From Bacteroidota bacterium (GTDB lineage: Bacteria; Bacteroidota; Bacteroidia; Flavobacteriales; Schleiferiaceae), in assembly GCA_024742495.1 (NCBI GenBank), contig JANSYJ010000001.1, positions 372,001-436,000 on the forward strand: a stretch of 64,000 nt of DNA, given 5' to 3'. Positions 18,612-27,443 of the stretch are shown here, in pieces. Numbering within the stretch: position 1 is the stretch's first letter; each line of letters starts with the position of its first letter. The position numbers and the translations under genes are program-made. The notes under the pieces are model-generated. The model was not told where the DNA came from, did no database searches, and saw only the letters and a list, made by a program, of their open reading frames with translations.

Positions 18612-18626
18612 AAAAATGTACTTTTA
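18597..18626 (+). promoter_or_regulatory. Promoter of the small coiled-coil membrane protein gene
   Basis: TTTG at 18597-18600 is separated by 18 bases from TACTTTTA at 18619-18626, a 7-of-8 match to the -7 box. The ATG follows at 18653. The -33 half lies inside the end of the rnr coding sequence. Confidence 0.6.
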
Positions 18627-18652
18627 GAAACTCAAACGCTAAACAAGAGGGA

Positions 18653-19048
18653 ATGGACAGAAAGAAAATGGAAACTCTAGTGCTGATTATCGGTACTCTA
18701 GTTGTTGCCGCTGCATTAACCATGTACTTCGTAATGGGGGATAACCCCAGTAAACCGCTTTATACCAATATTGTATTCGCCGTTGGCTTTCTTTGCTACA
18801 TCGCGTATAATACCATTACCACCTCCGGCTTGCAAAAGGAGATTAAAGAGCTTAATGGTCATATAGATGGTTTAAAAACGGAGTTGGAAGAAAGACGAGC
18901 AGACATTGCCCGCTTAGAGCAAAATCTATCAGCAAAAGACGATGAACTGAAAGCAAAAACTGAGGAGGCATCTAAATTAGAGGCGGACTTAGAAGGCTTG
19001 CAGAAAGACTTTGATGCTTTAAAGGCAGAAGGCGAAGCGAAAACATAA
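18653..19048 (+). CDS. Small membrane protein with C-terminal coiled coil
   Basis: This 131-residue protein has two predicted transmembrane helices (about 8-27 and 37-53). A continuous charged helix follows (about 58-131) with regular heptads such as LKTELEERRADIARLEQNL. The tail is probably cytoplasmic and multimerises. I recognise no family; the layout suggests a scaffold or membrane-anchored coiled coil. It follows rnr closely but has its own promoter, and a strong bidirectional terminator lies just downstream. Confidence 0.7.
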   Translation: MDRKKMETLVLIIGTLVVAAALTMYFVMGDNPSKPLYTNIVFAVGFLCYIAYNTITTSGLQKEIKELNGHIDGLKTELEERRADIARLEQNLSAKDDELKAKTEEASKLEADLEGLQKDFDALKAEGEAKT

Positions 19049-19107
19049 GCTCAGCAAATCCAGCTAAATAGTCACCCTCAAAAAGGGTAGCCTGTTATAA
19101 ACAAATT

Positions 19108-19145
19108 AAAAAGCCTCCTTTTACATCGGTAAGAGGAGGCTTTTT
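19108..19145. terminator. Bidirectional terminator between convergent genes
   Basis: AAAAAGCCTCCT at 19108-19119 pairs with AGGAGGCTTTTT at 19134-19145 to give a 12-bp stem with a 14-base loop. T-tracts occur on both strands. It serves the coiled-coil protein gene on the plus strand and the aminopeptidase gene on the minus strand. Confidence 0.88.
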
Positions 19146-19166
19146 CATGATGGCTTAATTAGGGCT

Positions 19167-21009
19167 TTATTCTTGGCCCTCTTCTTTGGGGTAGGTATTA
19201 TTACTGCGATTAATATCTGCTAAGAATCCATCTTCGTCAATAACAATTTTTTCAATGTCCTTGAATTCCACCGGCAAGTTCAAGATGTAATCGGGATGGG
19301 TCCAAGGCCAAGGACTTTGGCTTTTATGGTCATTCTCAGGATAGGGGCCATATTGCTCTACGGTAGGGATGTAATAGTTCATCACCACCTCATTTCTCAA
19401 ATAGAGGCGTACTTTAAGAGGCATACTCATAGTTCCAAGTCTTTCAATATGCACTCTGGTATTATTTTTCCCGGCTTCCACTTCACGAATACCATAATCA
19501 ATAAGCTTAGTAGTTTCAACCCATTGGTGATAATACCAGTCGAGCTGTAAGCCGCTTTCGCGCTCCATGATCCGCACAAGGTCCCAAGGTTCTGGATGCT
19601 TAAACTTCCATTCATTAAAAAAGCGTTGAATCCCTCTATTAAATGCTTCTTCACCAATAATGTAGCGCAGCTGAGCTAAGAAGATTTGCCCGCGTGAATA
19701 GGAGTTAATGCTATAGGTACGGTTAAGTTCAAAACGATCGGCCATGGTGCTCAATGGTTCCAACTGCTCTGGTTTTGAGGCTAAAAAAGTATGATTAGAA
19801 TAAGCCCGAGCGTGAGGATTAAGAACGGGATCCCGACGAATGGCGTTTATAACCTCTTCCTCTGCAAAGGAGGTAAAGCCTTCATCCATCCAAGGATAAC
19901 GCGCCTCATTACTTCCCAAAATTCCATAATACCAATTATGCGCTCCTTCATGAACGGTAACGCCAATAAGTCCGCTAATTTTCCCGGTTCCTTTTAACAT
20001 GGTACACATGGGGTATTCCATACCGCCGTCACCACCTTGTATTACGCTAAACTGCGGGTAGGGATAAGCGCCAAAGCGCGTTTTCATTTCCCGGAAAAAC
20101 TGCAAAGCATATTTGGGTAAACGCTCCCAGGTTTCCTCATAGTCATCAAGGTAAAAAAAGTGAAGATCCAATTCCTCGTCAAAAGGAGTGCTGCTGTGTA
20201 CATAATCGGGATCCGCTCCCCAGGCAAAATCGTGTACGTTTTCGGCTGTAAAGGTCCAGGTCCGACGATCGGCATCAATTTCCTTTAAGCTTTCAAATTG
20301 CAGCTCTCCTTCTTTGGCATCGGCAGTCCAGAAATTATCGTAATCCTGCAAAGTACCGGTAGCTGCTACTTTGTAATCCGAAGGTAAATCGATATTTACT
20401 TCAAACTTCCCAAATGGGGCATAAAACTCTCTACCAACATAAGGGTAAGGATGCCATCCCATATTATCATAGGCGGCAATTTTAGGACCATTGCGTCATC
20501 GTATAATCTACTCCCTCTTCATTGTCGCGACCGCTTCTGCGAATTTGTATAGGCACCTGCCCTTCAAAGTCCATCTCAAAATGTGCGGTATCTCCCGGCA
20601 ATATAGCTTGCGGGAAAACGGCTTTAAGCACGGTACCATTTTCGGTTAAAAGGGTTTCTTGGCCGTTCAATTGTAATCGCTTTACTTTTTGAATGCCGAT
20701 TTCATCACCTTTCAATTTACTAATGCGTTCACCTACCCGCTTGTCAGGATCTGGAATATTCAAGGATCGAACATCCATCATACTATTGGGCTGGAAGGCA
20801 TTAAAGTAAAGGTGGAAAAACACCTCCCTTAGGGTGTCTGGTGAATGGTTGATATAATGGAGCACCTCGGTTCCGGTGAATCGGTGATCCTTAGTATCTA
20901 AGGAAATATTAATGGTATAATCTACCTCCTGCTGCCAATAGCCTTTTGGCACTTGAGCAACTGAAAATAGGGGTAAAAGAAGAAGGAAAAGCTTGCTACT
21001 GATTTTCAT
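19167..21009 (-). pseudogene. M1-family metallo-aminopeptidase, interrupted by a two-base frameshift
   Basis: Two reading frames make one protein of about 615 residues. The first (20482-21009) has a signal peptide ending in Val-Ala-Gln and the N-terminal beta domain of M1 peptidases. It stops at TAA (20482-20484) just after MTQWS. The second reads through 19167-20486 and resumes with Pro-Lys-Ile-Ala-Ala-Tyr-Asp-Asn-Met-Gly-Trp. The family normally has TQWYPK here, so the Tyr codon has lost two bases (only one base, 20487, lies between the Trp and Pro codons). Downstream the catalytic domain is intact: GGMEYP, the zinc site HEGAH and the third ligand Glu in WMDEG, spaced as HExxH-x18-E. This may be a true pseudogene, a sequencing error, or less likely recoding. 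The C-terminal frame alone would lack the signal peptide and the substrate-binding N-domain. Confidence 0.85.
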
Positions 21010-21072
21010 TAAGCTGTTTTTAGGCGCGCTAAGATAATGCCTGTGTATGCTTGGCCTTAGCGTTTTATTAAT

Positions 21073-21927
21073 CTAAAGGTTAAAATCACTCAGGGTGGCG
21101 GTTTGTTCTAATCGCACCCCTTTTTCGGTAATTTTTAAGCTCGCCATTTGATTAGCGGCGTCATGCTCAAAAAATAATTTTATGTCTTCTTCGGCACACT
21201 TCTGAAGAATGGGGCCTTTCTCTGCCATAGTTTGCAGAGGCCTTACATCGTAACCCATTACATAGGGAAGGGGAATATGACCGGTACTAGCAATTAGATC
21301 GGCCGTGTAAAGTATTTTCTGACCTCCTGTTTCAATATAGGGCAGCATTTGAGCTTCGGTATGTCCATTTACAACCACAACTTTAAAAGGAAGCTCCGTA
21401 TCATACCAGCCATTTTCTCGCGGTATATCCAGGAGTTTCACCTGGTCTGCAGCCACTAGAGGTTCGAAGTTTTCCTTTAAGAAGCTGGCTTTCTCTCGGG
21501 GGTTAGGGTTTACCGCCCAGTCCCAGTGGTATTTGTTAGACCAGTAAATGGCATTTTTAAAGGCTGGAACCAATTTATCCCCTTTCATCATCACCGCTCC
21601 GCCAACGTGGTCGAAGTGCATATGAGTGAGAAACACATCCGTTATATCGTCTCTGTGAAAACCGTGTTCGGCTAATGCCGCATCCAGATCATGGTTTCCC
21701 CCACGGAAATAATAGCCAAAGAACTTTTCACTTTGCTTGTGCCCCATTCCGGTATCTATCAGGATAAGGCGCTTTCCGTCTTCAATTAACAACAAACGGA
21801 GGGCCCAGTCGCAAAGATTATTTTCATTTGCAGGATTGGTGCGCTGCCAAATAGATTTGGGAACAACCCCAAACATTGCCCCTCCATCTAACTTAAATGT
21901 GCCCAGATTTACCGAAAATAATTTCAT
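21073..21927 (-). CDS. MBL-fold metallo-hydrolase
   Basis: This 284-residue cytoplasmic metallo-beta-lactamase-fold enzyme has the dinuclear zinc motif THMHFDH (H102, H104, D106, H107). The further ligands are expected in the NGHTEAQ segment (near 195) and the ADL segment (near 210). The layout is that of the lactonase-like or quorum-quenching branch of the superfamily; an acyl-lactone or ester substrate is possible but unproven. No signal peptide is present. An exact -7 box lies 22 bases upstream, so it is probably monocistronic. Confidence 0.82.
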   Translation of the reverse strand: MKLFSVNLGTFKLDGGAMFGVVPKSIWQRTNPANENNLCDWALRLLLIEDGKRLILIDTGMGHKQSEKFFGYYFRGGNHDLDAALAEHGFHRDDITDVFLTHMHFDHVGGAVMMKGDKLVPAFKNAIYWSNKYHWDWAVNPNPREKASFLKENFEPLVAADQVKLLDIPRENGWYDTELPFKVVVVNGHTEAQMLPYIETGGQKILYTADLIASTGHIPLPYVMGYDVRPLQTMAEKGPILQKCAEEDIKLFFEHDAANQMASLKITEKGVRLEQTATLSDFNL

Positions 21928-21948
21928 AGTTTAGTTTACGGTTTCGGC

Positions 21949-21956
21949 CAAAAATA
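21949..21956 (-). promoter_or_regulatory. Probable -7 promoter box of the MBL-fold gene
   Basis: Read on the minus strand this is TATTTTTG, an exact TAnnTTTG match, 21 bases before the ATG at 21927. The -33 half is not clear. Confidence 0.55.
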
Positions 21957-21986
21957 AACTTTATCCCAGAGCTCCAGAATTTTAAG

Positions 21987-22796
21987 ATGCGATACCTGAC
22001 TTTGATCCTCTTTTTTCCATTTTTATACTCCTGTGACGAAGCGGTGCCAGTGGCCTCCGGGCGGCAATCTATAAGTTATGAACTGGATACTTTGAGCAAT
22101 GAAGCGAAACTCGAAAATGGTGAAACCTATTTCAACTTCTTTATTGAGGAGCTGAAAATAAATAGCGAAGGAGACTCCACAGTGCTTTTCATTAATAATA
22201 GAATTCAAAAAAACTTACTGGAGGCCAATCTTAGTTTTGCTGAAAACCCTCAATCTTATCAAGCCTTATTTGATAGTATTTGTGCGGAATACCAGCGTTT
22301 GTTGAGCAGTGACTATCCCCCGATCGGACCTTGGGATTTATCCCAAAGTATTCGGGTGATTCACAATGATAATGGCTTGTTTTCCTACCAAAGTACTCAT
22401 AGCGCCTTTACCGGTGGTGCTCATCCAAACCAATATAGTAGCACTCAGCTCTTTCGATTAAGAGATGGCGCCTTACTTAATCTGGACAGCATAGTTTTAG
22501 AAGGGCAGATGGCAGATTTTAAACAATTGGGAGAGTCCATTTTTAGAAATGAATACCACATTGCAGAAGGCGATCGCTTAAATGATGCAGATTTTTGGTT
22601 TGACGAAAATGAATTTAGATTTCCGGAGAACTTTACCCTCGATAGCACAGGCTTGCATTTCCATTATAATGCCTATGATATTGCGCCCTATGCCATGGGT
22701 CACTTTTTTATTGATATACCTCCTCGCTATTTAAACGACTATCTTAAACCCGAATACATCATTAACCCTATTCCGGCTAAAAGTCCGGAATCCTAA
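21987..22796 (+). CDS. DUF3298/DUF4163-type lipoprotein
   Basis: This 269-residue lipoprotein has a short signal with a lipobox-like LYSC (modified Cys at 16). The mature part fits the DUF4163-plus-DUF3298 layout of RsiV-like exported proteins. This includes the GGAHPNQYS segment in the middle, a LRDGALLNLDSIV stretch, and the C-terminal FHYNAYDIAPYAMG motif. Its function is unknown; in some Gram-positive relatives the domain binds lysozyme, which cannot be assumed here. The next gene follows after 9 bases and is likely co-transcribed. Confidence 0.78.
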   Translation: MRYLTLILFFPFLYSCDEAVPVASGRQSISYELDTLSNEAKLENGETYFNFFIEELKINSEGDSTVLFINNRIQKNLLEANLSFAENPQSYQALFDSICAEYQRLLSSDYPPIGPWDLSQSIRVIHNDNGLFSYQSTHSAFTGGAHPNQYSSTQLFRLRDGALLNLDSIVLEGQMADFKQLGESIFRNEYHIAEGDRLNDADFWFDENEFRFPENFTLDSTGLHFHYNAYDIAPYAMGHFFIDIPPRYLNDYLKPEYIINPIPAKSPES

Positions 22797-22805
22797 TTCC
22801 TCATT

Positions 22806-23981
22806 ATGAGATATCTTTTAGTTGCACTTTTAGTAAGCCTTGGGCTGCAGGCCCAGAAAATCGAATTCCGTGAAATATCTTTCAATGAGGGCCTTGAGGC
22901 CGCTGCCGAAGAAGGAAAGCCAATTTTCATAGATGCCTTTACCACCTGGTGCGGGCCCTGCAAGTGGATGAGTGCCAACATCTTTACCGATAAATCTGTA
23001 GCCGAATATTACAATGCCAATTACGTATGTTTAAAAATAGACATGGAAAAAGGCGAAGGTTTAGACATCGCCAAGAAATACCAGGTTAGAGCCTATCCTA
23101 CCCTGCTTTATTTGGATGAAAAAGGAGAGCGCCTCCTGGTTAAAGTGGGCGCCAGTAGGGAGCCACAAGGTTATATTGATGCTGGCGAACAAGCGAAAGA
23201 CCCTCAGCGAAACCTTCCCTATTTATTGGCTAATGTTGATGAAAACATGAAGAATCCCAGCTTTATGTACGACTACATAATGACTGTTTCTGCGGCCAAT
23301 ATGATGCCGGAAGGAACGGTGGATCGCTACTTTGAGCAATATCGAATTGACGATTGGGCGGATGAAGAGAATTGGGAGATTATCACCAATGCGGTGAGCA
23401 ATATCGAAAGCCGAACTTTTAAAAGCTTGGCTACTAATGCTGAACTCATTAACACCCTGCGCCCGGAAGACGGTATGGCCTACATCGAACAAACCCTGTT
23501 TTATGGCTTAGCTAATAAGTTGTACCGAGCCCGAAATGAAGAGTCTATGGCTCAGTACCAAAGCTTGAAAGAAGAATACCTCAATGAGGAGTTTCCCGCT
23601 TCAGAGAAATTAAGTTTTCGTTTGGATTTAGTCTTATACGAGAAGAATAAGGATTATGAATCTTATGGTAACAGCGCCTTAGAAAATGTTAAGCTTCATT
23701 TTTGGGAAGATGCTAATGAGCTAAACAACGTTTCCTGGACAGTTTACGAAAATGTAGAAGATCCGGCCATTTTAAAAGCTGCCTTGCAATGGGCCAAGCG
23801 GGCGGTAGAGCTAGCGCCAGAACATCATATTATGGACACCTATGCTCATTTATTAGCGGCAAATAAGCAAAATAAAAAAGCATTAGAAGTAGAACTTAAA
23901 GCTTTGGAAATGGCCCAGAAAGACGGGGCTAGCACGAAGAGCTATAGTGAGTTTATCGCGGAATTGCAGGGCGCACTTTAA
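22806..23981 (+). CDS. Exported thioredoxin-fold protein with helical C-terminal region
   Basis: This 391-residue protein has a signal peptide (about 1-17, ending in Gln-Ala-Gln). It has a thioredoxin domain at about 20-130 with the redox motif WCGPC (C49 and C52) and the cis-Pro segment RAYPTLL. The rest (about 140-391) is alpha-helical and resembles tetratricopeptide-like repeats near the end. It likely reduces or isomerises disulfides in the periplasm. It lies 9 bases after the DUF3298 lipoprotein gene. The active site is intact; the substrate is unknown. Confidence 0.85.
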   Translation: MRYLLVALLVSLGLQAQKIEFREISFNEGLEAAAEEGKPIFIDAFTTWCGPCKWMSANIFTDKSVAEYYNANYVCLKIDMEKGEGLDIAKKYQVRAYPTLLYLDEKGERLLVKVGASREPQGYIDAGEQAKDPQRNLPYLLANVDENMKNPSFMYDYIMTVSAANMMPEGTVDRYFEQYRIDDWADEENWEIITNAVSNIESRTFKSLATNAELINTLRPEDGMAYIEQTLFYGLANKLYRARNEESMAQYQSLKEEYLNEEFPASEKLSFRLDLVLYEKNKDYESYGNSALENVKLHFWEDANELNNVSWTVYENVEDPAILKAALQWAKRAVELAPEHHIMDTYAHLLAANKQNKKALEVELKALEMAQKDGASTKSYSEFIAELQGAL

Positions 23982-24074
23982 TACCCTTCCAGATAGTTGG
24001 AAGTTGAAATTGTTTTAGCGCACTCTTATCTCAAAAACGGACTAAGCTAATTTAATCCTGCAAAAACTGCTGCA

Positions 24075-25421
24075 ATGTATTTAAGGCAGAGACCACAACT
24101 AAATCCCTTGCGTTTTTATGGGGGCCTTATCGCTGGTCTATCATTTAGTTTTGTCTTGTATCAGTTCGCCATATTACTCTTAAGCCTGTTGGACTTACTG
24201 GCTTTAGGGCCCTATTTTAAGCTTAGCTATTCGAGCGATGAAGAAAGACTTTTTTACAAGCTCTTTTTAGCGGCCTTGAGTCTAATCACCGGAACAGGGA
24301 TTAGCACGGAGATTTGGTTTAACAAGGCTTTCAGTTATGGGAAGAAGCCCTTCTTTGCCCGAAGTCGGATTTTTAATGATCACCGCGTATTGCTGTGGTC
24401 TTTCCTTCATTGGTTCCTAAAACTAGCCTTCCTTTATGGTTTGCTCTTCGAAATGACCTTTATGAGGAATGACGAGGAAATTGGCTTTTACGAACACTAT
24501 AGGTGGCTCTTTCCGCTCATCCTAGTCGTACTCTACCTCAACCAGTGGAAAAACCTGCTTTTGGTTTATGGTCGAAAAGGATTTCGCTACCTTTTTTTAA
24601 GTGCCGTAATTATCGGTTTCTTAAGCTTAGGCTTTAGCCAGTGGAGCCTTTACGATGTTGAAAAGCTGGAAGCCAAATTGGCGCTTCAGAACCCTTATAC
24701 GCGTTTTGATATTGAACTTCCCAATAGCGGTCAAGGCGAGTTAAACATGCAAGACAGAGCCTTTTATAATGAGTACTTTTTTGTTGTAAACAAGGTAGAT
24801 GCCCATGACGTTCAGGTCTACTCTAGCCTTACGAAAAAGCTGCTGTCCTTAGAGGAGTTTCACACTACCCTTTCTAAAGACCGCTACTTTAGGCAACATT
24901 ATATTCCCAGTCGCTATCCGCTAAGGCTTGTGTTTGACCAAGGTGTAAAGCTCAAGCAATTTATAAAAGTACATTCCATTTTACCTCAAATCGTTGAGCG
25001 AGAACCAATAAGTTTGGCTGTTCGCTTTAATCAAAGTAAAGCCCATGAGCACTATAATATTCCAATCATTATATATGGTGAGAATCTGCGTTTAAAGGAG
25101 ACATTTCCTGCTTTACCTCCCCCACCCCCCGGTCTTGATTCTATTGTTAAATATGAATATAAACTAGAGCCCGCTTATGGAAACATGATCTACTGCAACG
25201 GAGAATTAATTTCCTTAAGCCACCTAGAGCGTCTGGTCGCTTTTAGTAATCCCCGACCTTTCGGCTGTCACTTTAATTTTAGATCTTGGGGGGAGGTTTC
25301 ATACAAGAAGTTTATTAATTGTCTGCAAGCAATTCGAAAAGGGCTGGATCGCACTGCTGAGAGTAACAACCGCAGCGAAAAGCCAGCGTTAAAAATTCGT
25401 TTTTCTTCTTCAAGTCCCTAA
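24075..25421 (+). CDS. Membrane protein of unknown function
   Basis: This 448-residue protein has about five hydrophobic helices in its N-terminal half (roughly 15-45, 70-92, 110-132, 150-166 and 178-196). A soluble C-terminal half of mixed helices and strands follows, with a Pro-rich stretch LPPPPPGLD near 353. I recognise no family. No signal peptide is separable from the first membrane helix. It is 93 bases after the thioredoxin-like gene and ends just before the repeat block at 25461. It could be an envelope or signalling protein; nothing in the sequence decides this. Confidence 0.6.
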   Translation: MYLRQRPQLNPLRFYGGLIAGLSFSFVLYQFAILLLSLLDLLALGPYFKLSYSSDEERLFYKLFLAALSLITGTGISTEIWFNKAFSYGKKPFFARSRIFNDHRVLLWSFLHWFLKLAFLYGLLFEMTFMRNDEEIGFYEHYRWLFPLILVVLYLNQWKNLLLVYGRKGFRYLFLSAVIIGFLSLGFSQWSLYDVEKLEAKLALQNPYTRFDIELPNSGQGELNMQDRAFYNEYFFVVNKVDAHDVQVYSSLTKKLLSLEEFHTTLSKDRYFRQHYIPSRYPLRLVFDQGVKLKQFIKVHSILPQIVEREPISLAVRFNQSKAHEHYNIPIIIYGENLRLKETFPALPPPPPGLDSIVKYEYKLEPAYGNMIYCNGELISLSHLERLVAFSNPRPFGCHFNFRSWGEVSYKKFINCLQAIRKGLDRTAESNNRSEKPALKIRFSSSSP

Positions 25422-25460
25422 GCCAGCACAAGTATTTAGACATGGGTGTTAGTGTGCATT

Positions 25461-25567
25461 CCGTTCATCTATTATCTTTTCGATAAACGGTCGTTAATCT
25501 TCGATTATCGGTTGATGGGACTTTACCTTGCTGTTTTTCAGCGTTTTAATTCATTCGATTATCGGTA
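25461..25567 (+). repeat. Left copy of an imperfect direct repeat flanking the gene at 25612
   Basis: This 107-base block resembles the 106-base block at 26265-26370 in the same orientation. The first 30 bases match at 26 positions, and both share TCAGCGTTTT at almost the same offset and a terminal CGATTATCGGTA or CGATAATTGGTA. Inside the block a near-palindrome pairs CCGTTCATC with GATAAACGG, and TCGATTATCGGT occurs twice (25501 and 25555). Confidence 0.7.
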
Positions 25568-25585
25568 CCATCTTTCCGAAAAATT

Positions 25586-25593
25586 TATCTTTA
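25586..25593 (+). promoter_or_regulatory. Possible -7 box of the repeat-flanked gene
   Basis: TATCTTTA is a 7-of-8 match to TAnnTTTG and lies 18 bases before the ATG at 25612. It sits just outside the left repeat, so the gene appears to carry its own promoter. No -33 TTG is visible. Confidence 0.4.
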
Positions 25594-25611
25594 AAAGCAA
25601 ATTCCAGAAAC

Positions 25612-26262
25612 ATGCCCTTTGCCCAAAGCCTAATTTTACTTTTATTTCTGAAGCCCGTCCACGAAAAAGTAGCTGTGGACCGTGATCTCCTCCTTAGTAA
25701 GGACCTGAGTGAACTGCTTTTAACCCAGGAGGAGTTTTTAGGTTTTATTGGTAATGATAAGCAGCGCATTTACATGCAGTTTGACAGTATTTGGAAGGAT
25801 CATGAGCAATACAATCTATACCACATTAAAGGGCATTCTACCGTAAAGGGAAATCGTTGCGATTTTAAGGGAATGCTCATTATTGAAAGCGTTGAAAACG
25901 ATCAAAATATACCCTTGGGACTTGATGAGAGAAAACCTTCTTCTAATATTCAAGCAAGCGGTAAAATTAAAGGTCACTATCTCTTTAGTGAAAACCCTAA
26001 GCAAAAGCATGTGGGGATGTTCAGTGGAAACTTTTGGTGCACTTGGCTTTTAACTAAAGATGGGGGTCTTAACTCAAATGATCTTCAAAGTCATGGGGAT
26101 AATTATCGCGACCACCAGTACCAAGGAATATGGCGTCCTTACGGAGAAAGCGATAGTAGAGTTTGCAATTGGGGCACTTATCGAATTCCCGCTTGCGGCG
26201 ACCTCGATATTGGCGCAGCGGAATTTTCCCCCAATCCAAAATATCATACTCAGGGTTGGTAA
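25612..26262 (+). CDS. Unknown protein encoded between two related repeats
   Basis: From the ATG at 25612 the product is 216 residues. It begins with a short hydrophobic stretch (SLILLLFL) that may be a weak signal peptide. The rest is a compact beta-rich domain with aromatic and Gly-rich motifs (YHIKGHSTVKGNRCDFKG, IWRPYG, and a C-terminal CGDLDIGAAEF). I do not recognise the family with confidence. An in-frame ATG at 25528 would begin inside the left repeat and lacks a promoter, so the shorter form is chosen. The gene is alone between two 106-107 base imperfect direct repeats, which suggests it arrived or moves as a unit. Confidence 0.62.
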   Translation: MPFAQSLILLLFLKPVHEKVAVDRDLLLSKDLSELLLTQEEFLGFIGNDKQRIYMQFDSIWKDHEQYNLYHIKGHSTVKGNRCDFKGMLIIESVENDQNIPLGLDERKPSSNIQASGKIKGHYLFSENPKQKHVGMFSGNFWCTWLLTKDGGLNSNDLQSHGDNYRDHQYQGIWRPYGESDSRVCNWGTYRIPACGDLDIGAAEFSPNPKYHTQGW

Positions 26263-26264
26263 TA

Positions 26265-26370
26265 CCGTTTAGCGATAATCTTTTCGATAAACGGACATAT
26301 ATTATCGATAAACGGGAAGGTGGTTTGTAGCGCCTTGTTTGTCAGCGTTTTGTGAAAACGATAATTGGTA
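26265..26370 (+). repeat. Right copy of the imperfect direct repeat
   Basis: This block begins 3 bases after the stop codon at 26262. Its first 30 bases match the left copy at 26 of 30 positions, and TCAGCGTTTT recurs at 26342. A hairpin pairs CCGTTTAGCGA with TCGATAAACGG (one mismatch), and a further TCGATAAACGG occurs at 26304. Similar elements were not seen elsewhere in the window. Confidence 0.7.
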
Positions 26371-26431
26371 GTTTACTTGTCCCTTAGCTGGAGATGTCGT
26401 ACCTTAATTAATCCTTTTAAAAGCTTCAGGC

Positions 26432-26710
26432 ATGAAAACTAAAAGCGTTTTTTTCGGCTCCCTTCTCCTTATTTTACTCCTCTTTAACAGCTGTGCCCCC
26501 AGTTATTATGAAGAAAGCCCGGCCGGCTTTTTATGGGGAATTTGGCATGGCTTCATCATTTTCTTTTCCACCTTAGGGAAGCTATTTGGATTTGATGTTC
26601 TCATCAGCGCGGAGCATAATAGCGGTTGGTCCTACTGGTTAGGTTATCTTATTGGCTTGAGTATGGCATTAGGAGGAGGAAGCAAGGCCGCCTCTCGGAA
26701 AAAGCATTAA
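26432..26710 (+). CDS. Small membrane lipoprotein of unknown function
   Basis: This 92-residue protein has a lipoprotein signal with lipobox-like LFNSC (modified Cys near 21). Two further hydrophobic segments follow (about 31-50 and 66-82), with a basic tail ending in Arg-Lys-Lys-His. Similar short proteins are common and uncharacterised in Bacteroidota. It lies 35 bases before the M23 gene and may share its transcript. Confidence 0.65.
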   Translation: MKTKSVFFGSLLLILLLFNSCAPSYYEESPAGFLWGIWHGFIIFFSTLGKLFGFDVLISAEHNSGWSYWLGYLIGLSMALGGGSKAASRKKH

Positions 26711-26745
26711 TCTATTCACGTAATTTGAACCATTAATTGCAGATC

Positions 26746-27399
26746 ATGATACCCACAGCCGAGCATCCCCTCTTTAAACTAGATATAAACGCCGAAACTT
26801 GCTTAGAACTAAACCTGTCGGCAGATAATCCCGACCTTAAGTTTATCGACAGTGCCGAGAAGCTAGGGCTCTATATTCAGCAGAAAATTCGCCAAGAGAG
26901 CTGTTTATACGCCCTTGGAGGTTATGGCGAAAATCGTAAAATTTACAGCCGTTTTGAACACTTCGACACCGCCGGTAGCAAGCGTTGCATCCATTTAGGA
27001 ATCGATTTTTGGGCTGAGGCCGGAACCCCAATTTTTTGCCCTAAAGCTGGACGGGTTCATTCTTTCCAGTACAATAACAATCTTGGCGACTACGGTGCTA
27101 CCCTTATACTGGAGCACAATGAAGAGGGACAGACTTTTTACAGCTTATATGGCCATCTTGCTTTACAGGATATTGCCGATTTAAAAGAAGGACAGCCGGT
27201 TAAAGCAGGTGATCGAATTTGTCATTTAGGTGAAGAAGCAGAAAATGGTGCTTGGCCACCTCATCTTCATTTTCAATTAATCCTCGACCTAGAAGGCTAT
27301 AAGGGCGATTACCCCGGGGTAGTGGAAAAAGATAAAGCCCCGACCTATTTAAAAAACTGTCCTGATCCACGCACTTTCTTTTTTCCGGATACCGCCTAA
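26746..27399 (+). CDS. M23-family metallopeptidase domain protein, no signal peptide
   Basis: This 217-residue protein has the LytM/M23 zinc site. HLGID at 83-87 gives the first His and the Asp, YGHL supplies the catalytic His137, and PHLHFQ (173-175) supplies the last His ligand. M23 enzymes cut glycine-containing or peptidoglycan cross-links outside the cytoplasm. The start at the ATG 26746 gives no signal peptide, and neither does an upstream TTG at 26737, which is odd for a wall enzyme. It may be released by another route or act on a cytoplasmic substrate. The small lipoprotein gene precedes it by 35 bases, and the ROK gene follows after 44. Confidence 0.85.
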   Translation: MIPTAEHPLFKLDINAETCLELNLSADNPDLKFIDSAEKLGLYIQQKIRQESCLYALGGYGENRKIYSRFEHFDTAGSKRCIHLGIDFWAEAGTPIFCPKAGRVHSFQYNNNLGDYGATLILEHNEEGQTFYSLYGHLALQDIADLKEGQPVKAGDRICHLGEEAENGAWPPHLHFQLILDLEGYKGDYPGVVEKDKAPTYLKNCPDPRTFFFPDTA

Positions 27400-27443
27400 A
27401 GTAGGGCCAACACATTTTTTATCTTGTGGCCTTTAATTTAGAT

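Noticed and set aside
25446-25685. 79-codon open frame through the left repeat
   Set aside because: It overlaps the repeat and the start of the better supported gene at 25612 in another frame, and its start has no context.
25461-26370. Integron cassette with attC site
   Set aside because: Hairpins are present, but I could not find the paired RYYYAAC and GTTRRRY core sites, and no integrase is in the window.
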